From NCBI GenBank assembly GCA_035632095.1, contig DASQHM010000205.1:1-28172 (forward strand): a DNA stretch of 28,172 nucleotides, in the 5' to 3' direction. This document shows positions 21,662 to 28,172 of the stretch, one piece after another; the stretch's first letter is position 1; the number at the start of each line of letters is the position of its first letter. The translations under genes and the position numbers were made by a program. Source of the stretch: DASQHM01 sp035632095 (GTDB lineage Bacteria > Pseudomonadota > Alphaproteobacteria > Ferrovibrionales > Ferrovibrionaceae). The notes beneath the pieces were generated by a model. It was not told the origin of the DNA, made no database searches, and saw only the letters and a list, made by a program, of their open reading frames with translations.

Positions 21662-21676
21662 CGGCAGGAATTGCCG
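21662..21676. promoter_or_regulatory. FlbD-type (ftr-like) repeat between flgI and fliX
   Basis: CGGCA-GGAAT-TGCCG is a perfect 5-bp inverted repeat with a 5-base spacer, about 128 bp upstream of the flgI sigma-54 start. It closely matches the repeat at 26228. It may activate flgI and, being close to the fliX control region, repress fliX. Confidence 0.6.
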
Positions 21677-21680
21677 GGGT

Positions 21681-21696
21681 TTTACGGGGCGTTAAC
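21681..21696 (+). promoter_or_regulatory. Candidate CtrA box upstream of fliX
   Basis: TTTA-CGGGGCG-TTAAC matches TTAA-N7-TTAAC with one mismatch. The right half lies in a 12-bp palindrome GGCGTTAACGCC (21688-21699). It ends 56 bases before the fliX ATG, fitting a class II flagellar promoter. Confidence 0.45.
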
Positions 21697-21752
21697 GCCG
21701 AGCGACCAGACTGCGCCTGCAGCACTTCCGCCTGCGGAGTTTCCTCGGCACC

Positions 21753-22166
21753 ATGAAGGTCACCGGACCTGCGCCGATTCTCACCGCCAAAGTACGGCCC
21801 GCCAGTCGACCGGCCGGCGAGCCCGAGGAAGATTTCGCGGCACATCTTTCGGGTGACGAAGCCCGGACCGGCGCCGTGGCGGGCGGCTCGCGCGTCGCGC
21901 CGGCCAACAATCTGCTCGCGCTTCAGGAAGTCACCGACGCGACCCAATCGCGCCGCCGCGCGGTCAAGCGGGGCAACGATCTGCTGGATCGCCTGGACGA
22001 AATTCGCCACGGCCTGCTGCTCGGCACCATCTCGGCGAGCGAACTGGTGCAATTGGCCCGTACGTTGCGCGAACAGCGCGGCGGAATCGACGATCCACGC
22101 CTGATCGCCGTCCTCGATGACATCGAGCTGCGCGCGGCCGTGGAGCTCGCCAAGCTTGGACATTGA
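21753..22166 (+). CDS. fliX: Flagellar assembly regulator FliX
   Basis: This 137-residue protein has a proline-rich variable N-terminus and the conserved FliX C-terminal half: NLLALQEVTDATQSRRRAV, GNDLLDRLDEIRHGLLLGTI and the terminal DDIELRAAVELAKLG. In Caulobacter FliX couples assembly of early basal-body structures to the activity of the sigma-54 activator FlbD. Its presence supports reading the GGCA-N5-TGCC repeats in this window as FlbD sites. It is divergent from flgI. The ribosome site is weak (GGAG about 12 bases upstream). Confidence 0.93.
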   Translation: MKVTGPAPILTAKVRPASRPAGEPEEDFAAHLSGDEARTGAVAGGSRVAPANNLLALQEVTDATQSRRRAVKRGNDLLDRLDEIRHGLLLGTISASELVQLARTLREQRGGIDDPRLIAVLDDIELRAAVELAKLGH

Positions 22167-22214
22167 AGTAATATATTAATTATTTCAGCAGTTTATGGTC
22201 CCGCAACGGACCTG

Positions 22215-22243
22215 TTGCAGGGTGGGGGACGGCTCCATATACT
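22215..22243 (+). promoter_or_regulatory. Candidate sigma-70 promoter of dksA
   Basis: TTGCAG (22215-22220) and TATACT (22238-22243) are exactly 17 bases apart, with a predicted start near 22250 and the dksA ATG at 22296. An AT-rich patch at 22167-22195 lies upstream. Confidence 0.45.
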
Positions 22244-22295
22244 CCGCGCCGCCATCCGAATGGGGTAGGTACGCTTTGGCTGCTCGGGGTATGTA

Positions 22296-22712
22296 ATGGG
22301 TATACATTTGCCTGCGAATTATCGGCCGTCGGAAGACGAGCCGTTCATGAACGGAAAGCAGCTTGAGTATTTCCGGCGGAAGCTACTGCGTTGGCGCGAC
22401 GAAATCTTGGCGGAATCCAATATTACGTTGCAGCATTTGCAGGAAGACACTGTCCAGGAGCCTGACATCGCCGATCGCGCGTCCACGGAATCGGAGCGCT
22501 CGCTTGAGCTTCGCACCCGAGACCGTCAGCGCAAGCTGATCGGCAAGATCGATTCGGCGCTGCGCCGCATCGAGGAAGGCAACTACGGCTATTGCGAGGA
22601 GACCGGCGAGCCGATATCCCTGCGCCGCCTGGAGGCCCGTCCGATCGCGACGCTCTCGATCGAAGCGCAGGAACGCCACGAACGCCGCGAACGCACCTAT
22701 CGCGACGAGTAG
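22296..22712 (+). CDS. dksA: RNA polymerase-binding transcription factor DksA, single-cysteine type
   Basis: This 138-residue DksA-family protein has the coiled-coil tip acidic motif D57-IA-D60-R-A62, the helix SLELRTRDRQRKLIGKIDSAL, and a degenerate zinc-finger segment GYCEETGEPISLRRLEARP with only Cys100; the other three zinc ligands are replaced (T103, S121, A124 region). It binds the RNA polymerase secondary channel and, with ppGpp, adjusts transcription. Alphaproteobacterial DksA proteins often lack full zinc ligation. It converges on flgH with a 38-base gap and has no visible terminator there. The ATG at 22296 is preceded by GGGGT. Confidence 0.92.
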   Translation: MGIHLPANYRPSEDEPFMNGKQLEYFRRKLLRWRDEILAESNITLQHLQEDTVQEPDIADRASTESERSLELRTRDRQRKLIGKIDSALRRIEEGNYGYCEETGEPISLRRLEARPIATLSIEAQERHERRERTYRDE

Positions 22713-22750
22713 CACTCGGGCATCGCCATACGAAATTCCGTGGTTGCCGC

Positions 22751-23518
22751 TTAGAACGGGAACAGGACGTCGAACACCTGTTGGCCGTAGCGCGGCTGCT
22801 GCACATCGGTCAGCTGGCCGCGGCCGCCGTAGACGATGCGCGCTTCGGCGATCTGCGAATGGTTGATGGTGTTGGTCGAGGTGATGTCCTCCGGCCGCAC
22901 CACGCCGGAAATTTCCAGCTCCCGCACCTCGAAGTTCACGCGGACCTCCTGGCGGCCGTAAATCACCATGTTGCCGTTGGGCAGCACCTGGGTCACCAGC
23001 GCCGCGACCTTCAAGTTGATGGTTTCCTGCCGCTGCACCGTACCCGCGCCGGAACTTGAGCCGGCCGAGCCGAGATTGATCAGACTGGCCGGATTGGCGC
23101 CGTGCAGGATGCGGCCGATGGTGCTCTGGCCGTTGATCGGCGTTTCCGCGCCGAGGAAGTTGGTCGCGTTGGCGTTCTCGCTGTTGGTGCGCGAGCGCGT
23201 GGTCGTATCGGCCACTTGCGCCTGGTCGGCCACCGCGACTGTGACGGTCAGAATATCGCCGACCTTGGCAGCGCGCTGGTCCTTGAAGAATTGCCGCGCG
23301 CCGGGACGCCACAGGCTGTTGGCCTGGCGCACCAGTGGTTCCGGCCGCGGCATCGGCAGCTGCACCGGCTTGTAGTCGCGCTGCGCCGTCGGATCCTCGA
23401 TCTTGCTCATCTTTGGTTCTTCGCCGACGGTCGCGAGGCGTTCGGCAACGTTACCGCAGGCACCGAGGGTGGCGGCAAGCACGGTCGCAAGGGTGACGCG
23501 GACGAAACGGCGGGACAT
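22751..23518 (-). CDS. flgH: Flagellar L-ring lipoprotein FlgH
   Basis: This 255-residue lipoprotein has a signal peptide and a lipobox (LGAC, Cys21). The mature part has NSLWRPGARQFFKDQRAAKVGDILTV and the C-terminal ENMVIYGRQEV-like block (NGNMVIYGRQEVRVN), then GVVRPEDI and DVLFPF at the end, all hallmarks of FlgH. It forms the outer-membrane L ring around the flagellar rod. AGGAAT precedes the ATG. It is the last gene of the flgF-flgG-flgA-flgH unit, 29 bases after flgA. Confidence 0.96.
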   Translation of the reverse strand: MSRRFVRVTLATVLAATLGACGNVAERLATVGEEPKMSKIEDPTAQRDYKPVQLPMPRPEPLVRQANSLWRPGARQFFKDQRAAKVGDILTVTVAVADQAQVADTTTRSRTNSENANATNFLGAETPINGQSTIGRILHGANPASLINLGSAGSSSGAGTVQRQETINLKVAALVTQVLPNGNMVIYGRQEVRVNFEVRELEISGVVRPEDITSTNTINHSQIAEARIVYGGRGQLTDVQQPRYGQQVFDVLFPF

Positions 23519-23547
23519 GACGGATTCCTATGGACGAATGGATACGC

Positions 23548-24561
23548 TCAGCGAGACGGCAAGGCGGCAAGCGGGCCGACGGCGCCGACGACGACCTGGT
23601 TGGGACCGGAGACCGTGGCGGCCACGCTCTTGCTGCTCTGCACGTTCTGCACCTGGATCACATCGCCCTTGCCGCCGTTGTCCATGGCGCGGCCGACCGT
23701 GGTGAGGGTCATGTTCGGCACCGTCATGGTCATGGTCACGATTGCGCCTTTGGCGACAAGCAAAGGACGATCGACGTCGCTTGAGCGAATGGCGCTGCCC
23801 GGCGCGATGCTGCGCTTCGGCGTCTTGCCGATCAGGTCGTCGGGATCGGTCACCACGTATCGATCGATGCGCTCGACCGGGACCTCGATCCATTCGATGT
23901 CCGACTTGGCGATGACGTGTCCGGGATTGATGCGGCTGCGCAGGCCGGGCACGCGGCTGACCGAGATCAAGCGCCCCTGCACTTGAAAGTGGCTGGCGTT
24001 CGCATCGTCCGCGGGCGCCGCCAGGATGGCGACGAAGCGCTGCGAGCGCGGATCGTAGTCGATGTCGTCGACGCGCACGCTGGCTTGGGCGTCGGTCGGC
24101 ACCGATATGGTCAGGGACTGATTGGACAGCTGGACCGAAACATCGCCGCCTTCGGTGTAATCCGCGAGCGCCTTGGCGATCTGCGCCACGATCTCCTGGT
24201 GCGGCACCAGACGGCCGGCCCGCGTGACCGCAACGGTGCGCAGGCCCGGATCCGGCTCGAATGTCAATCCGGCCGCTTCCGTCACGGCTTGAATCTGCGA
24301 TACGCGCAGGTAAACCTTCTCGCCAGGCGGCGGCGCCGCAGCCGCGACCACGTCCGCCGCCTTTCCGGCGTTGTCGAACAGGTCGCCGAGCGTAATGCGG
24401 TCGCCCACGACGACGACGCTTGCGCGCAAACGGGCGCTGACGATCGGAGCCGCCGGCGCGCTTGACGCTTCGTCCGCCGTTGCGCCGAACGCCGCTTCGG
24501 CGATCGCCGCGATGGCAAGCAGCAGCACGAACACGCCGGTGATGAGGAGCCGGTAAATCAT
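23548..24561 (-). CDS. flgA: Flagellar P-ring chaperone FlgA
   Basis: This 337-residue periplasmic protein has an N-terminal hydrophobic signal (LLITGVFVLLLAIAAIAEA). The C-terminal third is the SAF-type FlgA domain: RSRINPGHVIAKSDIEWIEV, PDDLIGKTPKRSIAPGSAIRSSDV and GAIVTMTMTVPNMTLTTVGRAM. It assists P-ring assembly from FlgI subunits. The length is on the long side for FlgA but usual for alphaproteobacterial members with an extra N-terminal region. A strong AGGAGG site lies over the 10-base gap after flgG. Confidence 0.94.
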   Translation of the reverse strand: MIYRLLITGVFVLLLAIAAIAEAAFGATADEASSAPAAPIVSARLRASVVVVGDRITLGDLFDNAGKAADVVAAAAPPPGEKVYLRVSQIQAVTEAAGLTFEPDPGLRTVAVTRAGRLVPHQEIVAQIAKALADYTEGGDVSVQLSNQSLTISVPTDAQASVRVDDIDYDPRSQRFVAILAAPADDANASHFQVQGRLISVSRVPGLRSRINPGHVIAKSDIEWIEVPVERIDRYVVTDPDDLIGKTPKRSIAPGSAIRSSDVDRPLLVAKGAIVTMTMTVPNMTLTTVGRAMDNGGKGDVIQVQNVQSSKSVAATVSGPNQVVVGAVGPLAALPSR

Positions 24562-24571
24562 GGCAAACCTC

Positions 24572-25357
24572 CTACTGGAGCTGGTTGATCTGCGCCAGCA
24601 TCTGGTCCGATGTCGTGATGACCTTCGAGTTCATCTCATAGGCGCGCTGCGCCGCGATCAGGTTGGTGATTTCGTCCACCGGATTGACGTTCGAGGTTTC
24701 CAGGAAGCCCTGGCGGACGGTGCCGATGCCGATCGCGCCCGGCACGCCGAGTTGCGCGGGGCCCGAAGCCGAAGACTCGAGCATCAGGTTGTCGCCCATG
24801 GCCTCAAGGCCGGCCTCGTTCGGGAAAATGGCGAGATTCATCTGCCCGACCGTCTGCGGCGCCACCTGATTCGGCAGCGTCGCCTGCACTTGGCCGGTCG
24901 CGCTGATGCTGACGCTGATCGCATTGGACGGAACGGTGATCGCGGGCTGCACGACAAATCCGTCTTGCGTCACGATCTGCCCGGTGGGGCTCAGCTGAAA
25001 CGAGCCGGCGCGCGTATATGCGACGCCGTTGCCCGGCAGCTGCACCTGGAAATAGCCCTTGCCCTGGACCGCGAGGTCGAACGTGTTGGACGTCGATTGC
25101 AGATTGCCTTGCGAGGTGATGCGGTAGACCGCGCCCGTGCTCACGCCGACGCCGATCTGAATGCCGGAGGGAACCACGGTTCCGGAATCCGACGACGAGG
25201 CGCCGACGCGCCGCAGGTTCTGATAGAGCAGATCCTGAAATTCGGCGCGCTGGCGCTTGTAGCCGGTCGTGTTCAGGTTGGCGATGTTGTTCGAGATCAC
25301 GTCGACGTTTAGCTGCTGCGCCAACATCCCGGTTGCGGCAATGCTCAAGGAACGCAT
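24572..25357 (-). CDS. flgG: Flagellar distal rod protein FlgG
   Basis: This 261-residue protein has the typical length and the axial-family N-terminus MRSLSIAATGMLAQQLNVDV with ISNNIANLNTTGYKRQRAEF. Central GYFQVQLPGNGVAYTRAGSF follows, and the C-terminus is TNLIAAQRAYEMNSKVI. It builds the distal rod, which crosses the P and L rings. It is exported by the type III system without a cleaved signal. GAGGG precedes the ATG, and the gap from flgF is 15 bases. Confidence 0.97.
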   Translation of the reverse strand: MRSLSIAATGMLAQQLNVDVISNNIANLNTTGYKRQRAEFQDLLYQNLRRVGASSSDSGTVVPSGIQIGVGVSTGAVYRITSQGNLQSTSNTFDLAVQGKGYFQVQLPGNGVAYTRAGSFQLSPTGQIVTQDGFVVQPAITVPSNAISVSISATGQVQATLPNQVAPQTVGQMNLAIFPNEAGLEAMGDNLMLESSASGPAQLGVPGAIGIGTVRQGFLETSNVNPVDEITNLIAAQRAYEMNSKVITTSDQMLAQINQLQ

Positions 25358-25372
25358 GGTTTAAAGCCCTCG

Positions 25373-26092
25373 CTAGCTGAATTTCGCCAGACGTTCGATC
25401 GCCATCTTCTGGCGATTGCTGTCGGTCTGGACCATGTTCTGTGTGGTCTCGTAGGTGCGCAGCACGTCCATCATCCGCGTCATTTCCCGGATCGGCTCGA
25501 CGTTGGAGCCCTCGACCATGCCTTGCTGCAAATGGCTCTTGTCGGCGGGAAGCGGCGTCTGATCGGTGCTGAATAGGCCGTTGCCCTGCTTGGTCAGCGC
25601 TTGATTGTTTTCGAACTGCACCATGTCGAGTTTCGCCACCGTCCCCGAGGCGTTCGAAATGGTGCCGTCGTCGGCGATGGTCGGTTGGCCGTCCCGGGCG
25701 TTCAAGGTGATCGGGCGCAGCCTGTCGTCGAGCACCGGAAGTCCAGATTCGGTCACGAGTTGGCCGTCCGGCCCGAGACGCAGATGTCCGTTCCGGGTGT
25801 AGCGGGTGCCGGCCTTGGTATCGACGGCCAGGAACCCCGGGCCTGTGATGGCGACGTCATAGGGGTTGTTGGTGGACTCAAGCCGCCCCTCCGACATGTC
25901 GCGGACCACGCCGTAATCCTCGACGAAGGACACCGGCTCTTTCGCACCAGCCTTCACCAGAAACTCGTGGAAAAGCATGTGCTCGGCTTTGAACGCCGAG
26001 GTGTTCATGTTGGCGAGGTTGTTGGCCACAATGTCCAGCTCACGGCGCATAGCCGTTTGTTGGGACAGGCCGACGTAGACCGCGTTCTCCAT
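25373..26092 (-). CDS. flgF: Flagellar proximal rod protein FlgF
   Basis: This 239-residue axial-family protein has MENAVYVGLSQQTAMRRELD at the N-terminus, then IVANNLANMNTSAFKAE, central GPGFLAVDTKAGTRYTRNG, and C-terminal VEPIREMTRMMDVLRTYETT. Length and motifs fit FlgF better than FlgG. It is part of the proximal rod. It is first in the leftward flgF-flgG-flgA-flgH unit, with AAGG before the ATG and a sigma-54 promoter 47 bases further upstream. Confidence 0.95.
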   Translation of the reverse strand: MENAVYVGLSQQTAMRRELDIVANNLANMNTSAFKAEHMLFHEFLVKAGAKEPVSFVEDYGVVRDMSEGRLESTNNPYDVAITGPGFLAVDTKAGTRYTRNGHLRLGPDGQLVTESGLPVLDDRLRPITLNARDGQPTIADDGTISNASGTVAKLDMVQFENNQALTKQGNGLFSTDQTPLPADKSHLQQGMVEGSNVEPIREMTRMMDVLRTYETTQNMVQTDSNRQKMAIERLAKFS

Positions 26093-26138
26093 GGGGTGCC
26101 TTCTGGCTGGTCAGGGCATCACTTCGCCTCCGACCGGT

Positions 26139-26153
26139 GCATGGCCCGTGCCA
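26139..26153 (-). promoter_or_regulatory. Sigma-54 promoter of the flgF-flgG-flgA-flgH operon
   Basis: The minus strand reads TGGCACG-GGCC-ATGC. The -24 half is perfect and the -12 GC is in register (10-base gap); one base of TTGC differs. The predicted start is near 26127, 35 bases before the flgF ATG. Confidence 0.75.
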
Positions 26154-26227
26154 ATGAGAATAGCGAGGCGCGACAGCGGGTTAGGGGAAGTCCGCCGGGA
26201 TCGGGTGATCGCCGCGGCCGCGCTTGC

Positions 26228-26244
26228 CCGGCAGGAAATGCCGG
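26228..26244. promoter_or_regulatory. FlbD-type (ftr-like) repeat between flgF and fliL
   Basis: CCGGCA-GGAAA-TGCCGG is a perfect 6-bp inverted repeat with a 5-base spacer, the cleanest copy in the window. It is about 109 bp upstream of the flgF sigma-54 start. Confidence 0.65.
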
Positions 26245-26258
26245 CCAAGTCTCTGATT

Positions 26259-26274
26259 TTCATCAGTTATTAAC
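26259..26274 (+). promoter_or_regulatory. Candidate CtrA box upstream of fliL
   Basis: TTCA-TCAGTTA-TTAAC matches TTAA-N7-TTAAC with one mismatch. TATAAA follows at 26276-26281. It ends 65 bases before the fliL ATG, comparable to the box upstream of fliX. Confidence 0.5.
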
Positions 26275-26303
26275 CTATAAAGCTAAAAATGCGCGGGTCT
26301 TGA

Positions 26304-26320
26304 GCCGCGGGCCCCGCGGC
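26304..26320 (+). other. Hairpin in the fliL leader
   Basis: GCCGCGG (26304-26310) pairs perfectly with CCGCGGC (26314-26320) over a GCC loop, 19 bases before the fliL ATG. It may tune translation, but nothing further can be said. Confidence 0.35.
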
Positions 26321-26339
26321 AGGGGTCCCAGGTGTAGCG

Positions 26340-26858
26340 ATGGCCGAAACCACCGCCGACGAAGCCGAGGTAGAAGGCGGCGAGGCCGTCGAGGCGCCCA
26401 AGCGCAAACGCTTCAGCGGCAAGAAACTCGTGCTGTTCGTCGCCTTGCCCGTGTTGCTGCTCGGCGGCGGCGGGGGAGCGGTCTGGTACTTGAACCTCGC
26501 AGCGCCGGTGCTGGACAAGATCGGCATGGGTCCGGAATCGGCGAAGCCCAAGCCGGTGATCTTCTACGACCTGCCCGAGATGCTGGTGAACCTGAACTCC
26601 ACCGCCAAGCAGGCCAGCTATCTGAAGCTCCGCGCGTCGCTGGAACTCGACGATCCGCAGGCCAGCAAGAAGCTCGACGATCTGCTGCCGCGCGTGCTCG
26701 ACAATTTCCAGGTGTACTTGCGCGAGTTGCGCATGGAAGACCTGAACGGCTCGAGCGGCATGTATCGCCTCAAGGAAGAGCTGCTGATGCGCGTCAACGC
26801 CGCGGTCCAGCCGATCCACGTGAACGACGTGCTGTTCAAAGAAATGCTGGTGCAATAG
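26340..26858 (+). CDS. fliL: Flagellar basal body-associated protein FliL
   Basis: This 172-residue single-pass inner-membrane protein has an acidic cytoplasmic N-terminus, a basic patch (KRKRFSGKK), a transmembrane helix (about 29-51) and a periplasmic domain with FYDLPEMLVNLNS, LKLRASLELDD and the C-terminal NDVLFKEMLVQ of FliL. FliL associates with the stator and supports torque. It is followed at once by fliM (2 bases between stop and ATG). The likely promoter is the CtrA-type region at 26259-26281. Confidence 0.95.
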   Translation: MAETTADEAEVEGGEAVEAPKRKRFSGKKLVLFVALPVLLLGGGGGAVWYLNLAAPVLDKIGMGPESAKPKPVIFYDLPEMLVNLNSTAKQASYLKLRASLELDDPQASKKLDDLLPRVLDNFQVYLRELRMEDLNGSSGMYRLKEELLMRVNAAVQPIHVNDVLFKEMLVQ

Positions 26859-26860
26859 GC

Positions 26861-27997
26861 ATGGCCGACGCCGATAAGCCGACAGACGCCGACAAGCCGG
26901 CCGACAACGACGCGGTCGCCGCCGAATGGGCCAAGATGGCCGAAGGCGAGCAGCCGAAACAGGCGGAGGCCGCCGCTGACGGCGCCGTCGCCGCCGCCGG
27001 CGGCGAAATCCCCAATCCGACCGGCCAATCGACGCGCGTGTTGAACCAGAACGAGATCGACAGTCTGCTCGGTTTCGACTCCGCCGACGAGGGCGACAAG
27101 GATCGCTCCGGCATCAAGGCGATCATCAACAGCGCGCTGGTCTCCTACGAGCGCCTGCCGATGCTCGAAGTGGTATTTGACCGTCTCGTGCGCATGATGA
27201 CCACGAGCCTCAGGAATTTCACTTCCGACAACGTCGAAGTGTCGCTCGACAACATCACCGCCATCCGCTTCGGCGACTATCTGAATTCGATCCCGCTGCC
27301 GGCCATCCTGGCGGTGTTTCGCGCCGTGGAATGGGACAATCTCGGGCTCATCACCGTCGACAGTTCGCTGATCTACTCGATCGTGGATGTATTGTTGGGT
27401 GGGCGACGCGGCACGGCGGCCATGCGCATCGAGGGCCGCCCCTACACCACCATCGAACGCAATCTGGTGGAACGCATGGTCACGGTGGTGCTTGCCGACA
27501 TGTCGGCGGCCTTCGAGCCGTTGTCGCCGGTGACGTTTTCGTACGACCGCATCGAGACCAATCCGCGCTTTGCGACCATCGCGCGGCCCGCCAACGCCGC
27601 CATTCTGGTGAAGCTGCGCATCGACATGGAAGACCGCGGCGGACGCCTCGAACTGTTGCTCCCTTATGCGACGCTCGAGCCGGTGCGCGAGCTGCTCCTG
27701 CAGATGTTCATGGGCGAGAAGTTCGGCCGCGATTCGATCTGGGAGAACCATTTGGCGACCGAATTGTGGTCGACGGACGTGGAGATCGAGGCCGTGCTCG
27801 ACGAGCAGACCATGTCGCTGAACGACGTCATCAACCTCGAAGTCGGCAAGACCATCATGCTGAACTCGACACCAGATACGTCGATCGAGCTCCGCTGCGG
27901 CGGCGTGCCCATGGTCACCGGCCGCATGGGCCGCATCGGCTCCAACATCGCCGTTCGCGTCGACCGCACCTTGAAACGCTTTGGAGTAACGCCGTGA
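26861..27997 (+). CDS. fliM: Flagellar motor switch protein FliM with a long N-terminal extension
   Basis: This 378-residue C-ring protein has the CheY-P binding motif LNQNEIDSLLGF at residues 61-72. In most FliM proteins it sits near residue 5, so an acidic, Ala/Asp/Pro-rich extension of about 60 residues (with repeated DADKP/DKPAD units and an AAEWAKMAE segment) precedes it. The middle domain has ALVSYERLPMLEVVFDRL, LLGG and TTIERNLVERM; the C-terminal SPOA domain has LNDVINLEVGKTIML and GRMGRIGSNIAVRV. The ATG at 26861 directly follows fliL; the frame is open upstream through fliL, but that is a shadow. Confidence 0.95.
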   Translation: MADADKPTDADKPADNDAVAAEWAKMAEGEQPKQAEAAADGAVAAAGGEIPNPTGQSTRVLNQNEIDSLLGFDSADEGDKDRSGIKAIINSALVSYERLPMLEVVFDRLVRMMTTSLRNFTSDNVEVSLDNITAIRFGDYLNSIPLPAILAVFRAVEWDNLGLITVDSSLIYSIVDVLLGGRRGTAAMRIEGRPYTTIERNLVERMVTVVLADMSAAFEPLSPVTFSYDRIETNPRFATIARPANAAILVKLRIDMEDRGGRLELLLPYATLEPVRELLLQMFMGEKFGRDSIWENHLATELWSTDVEIEAVLDEQTMSLNDVINLEVGKTIMLNSTPDTSIELRCGGVPMVTGRMGRIGSNIAVRVDRTLKRFGVTP

Positions 27998-28172
27998 TGC
28001 TGACATTCGCCCTGGATCTCATCGTCGCCGGACTGCTCGCGGCCACCATCGTCTACTGCTTCCTGTTGAACCGGCGCCTGGACGTCTTGCGCGAAGGCCA
28101 GGACGAGCTGCGCCGCCTTGCGGCCGCCTTCGGCGAGGCGACGGCGCAGGCGCGCGCCGGCGTCGCGGGGCG
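27997..28172 (+). CDS. DUF6468-like membrane protein after fliM (3' end outside the window)
   Basis: Only the first 58 codons are present: MLTFALDLIVAGLLAATIVYCFLLNRRL... One transmembrane helix (about 5-24) is followed by a charged, probably coiled-coil stretch (LDVLREGQDELRRLAAAFGE). The ATG overlaps the fliM stop by one base (TGATG); a GTG at 27994 is an alternative start. A protein of this type follows fliM in many Rhodospirillales-like clusters; I recall it as DUF6468, with no established function. Operon context implies a role in the basal body or motor. Confidence 0.7.
   Translation, partial: MLTFALDLIVAGLLAATIVYCFLLNRRLDVLREGQDELRRLAAAFGEATAQARAGVAG

Noticed and set aside
25601..26860. 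Large plus-strand extension of the fliM frame through fliL and flgF
   Set aside because: It crosses two well-supported genes and has no flagellar motifs. FliM begins at the ATG directly after the fliL stop.

Overview
The window comes from a GC-rich alphaproteobacterium with Caulobacter-like flagellar control. FlbT, FlaF and FliX are present, DksA has a single cysteine, the flagellins are short, and sigma-54 promoters sit below inverted repeats that resemble FlbD enhancer (ftr) sites. The order flgF-flgG-flgA-flgH / dksA / fliX / flgI and the fliL-fliM-DUF6468-like run suggest a relative of Caulobacterales or Rhodospirillales. I cannot name a genus.

Layout. (1) 1-5281, plus strand: a tightly packed 'sporadic carbohydrate cluster' with a split transketolase pair, a 2OG-Fe(II) oxygenase-like protein, a small LIC12192-family-like protein, two SAM methyltransferases and an RmlD-like sugar reductase. 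(2) 5278-8271, minus strand: a large TPR protein with an O-GlcNAc-transferase-like (GT41) catalytic half, lying between the sugar genes and the flagellins. (3) 8391-11894: two flagellin genes, each with enhancer, IHF-like site, sigma-54 promoter and structured leader. The first is followed by flbT and flaF, the second by a flaF paralogue and a strong terminator. (4) 11902-14506: a serine beta-lactamase-like hydrolase (minus) and an alpha/beta hydrolase (plus). (5) 14518-19332: a 4.8-kb segment bounded by perfect 43-bp direct repeats. The right repeat is the 3' end of a flgN-like gene and the left repeat is a displaced copy of it. The cargo is a methyltransferase with an in-frame UGA (probable selenocysteine), an ArsR-rhodanese fusion regulator, a sterol-desaturase-like membrane hydroxylase, a TVP38/DedA-rhodanese fusion, a SHOCT membrane protein and a DsrE-like protein. 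(6) 19290-28172: flagellar basal-body and switch genes. Two leftward units (flgI / rod-binding / flgN-like, and flgF-flgG-flgA-flgH) are divergent from fliX and fliL-fliM respectively, and dksA lies between fliX and flgH.

How it fits together. The sugar cluster and the TPR-GT41 enzyme could make and attach an unusual glycan, plausibly on the neighbouring flagellins; this is inference. FlbT and FlaF couple flagellin synthesis to assembly. The two divergent intergenic regions of the basal-body cluster share one plan: a leftward sigma-54 promoter, an ftr-like repeat about 110-130 bp upstream, and a near-consensus CtrA box for the rightward gene.

The most interesting candidate for an undescribed system is the direct-repeat-bounded cargo. 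It joins a probable selenoprotein methyltransferase, two rhodanese fusions and a DsrE protein to membrane-modifying functions, under what looks like one autoregulated ArsR-type switch.
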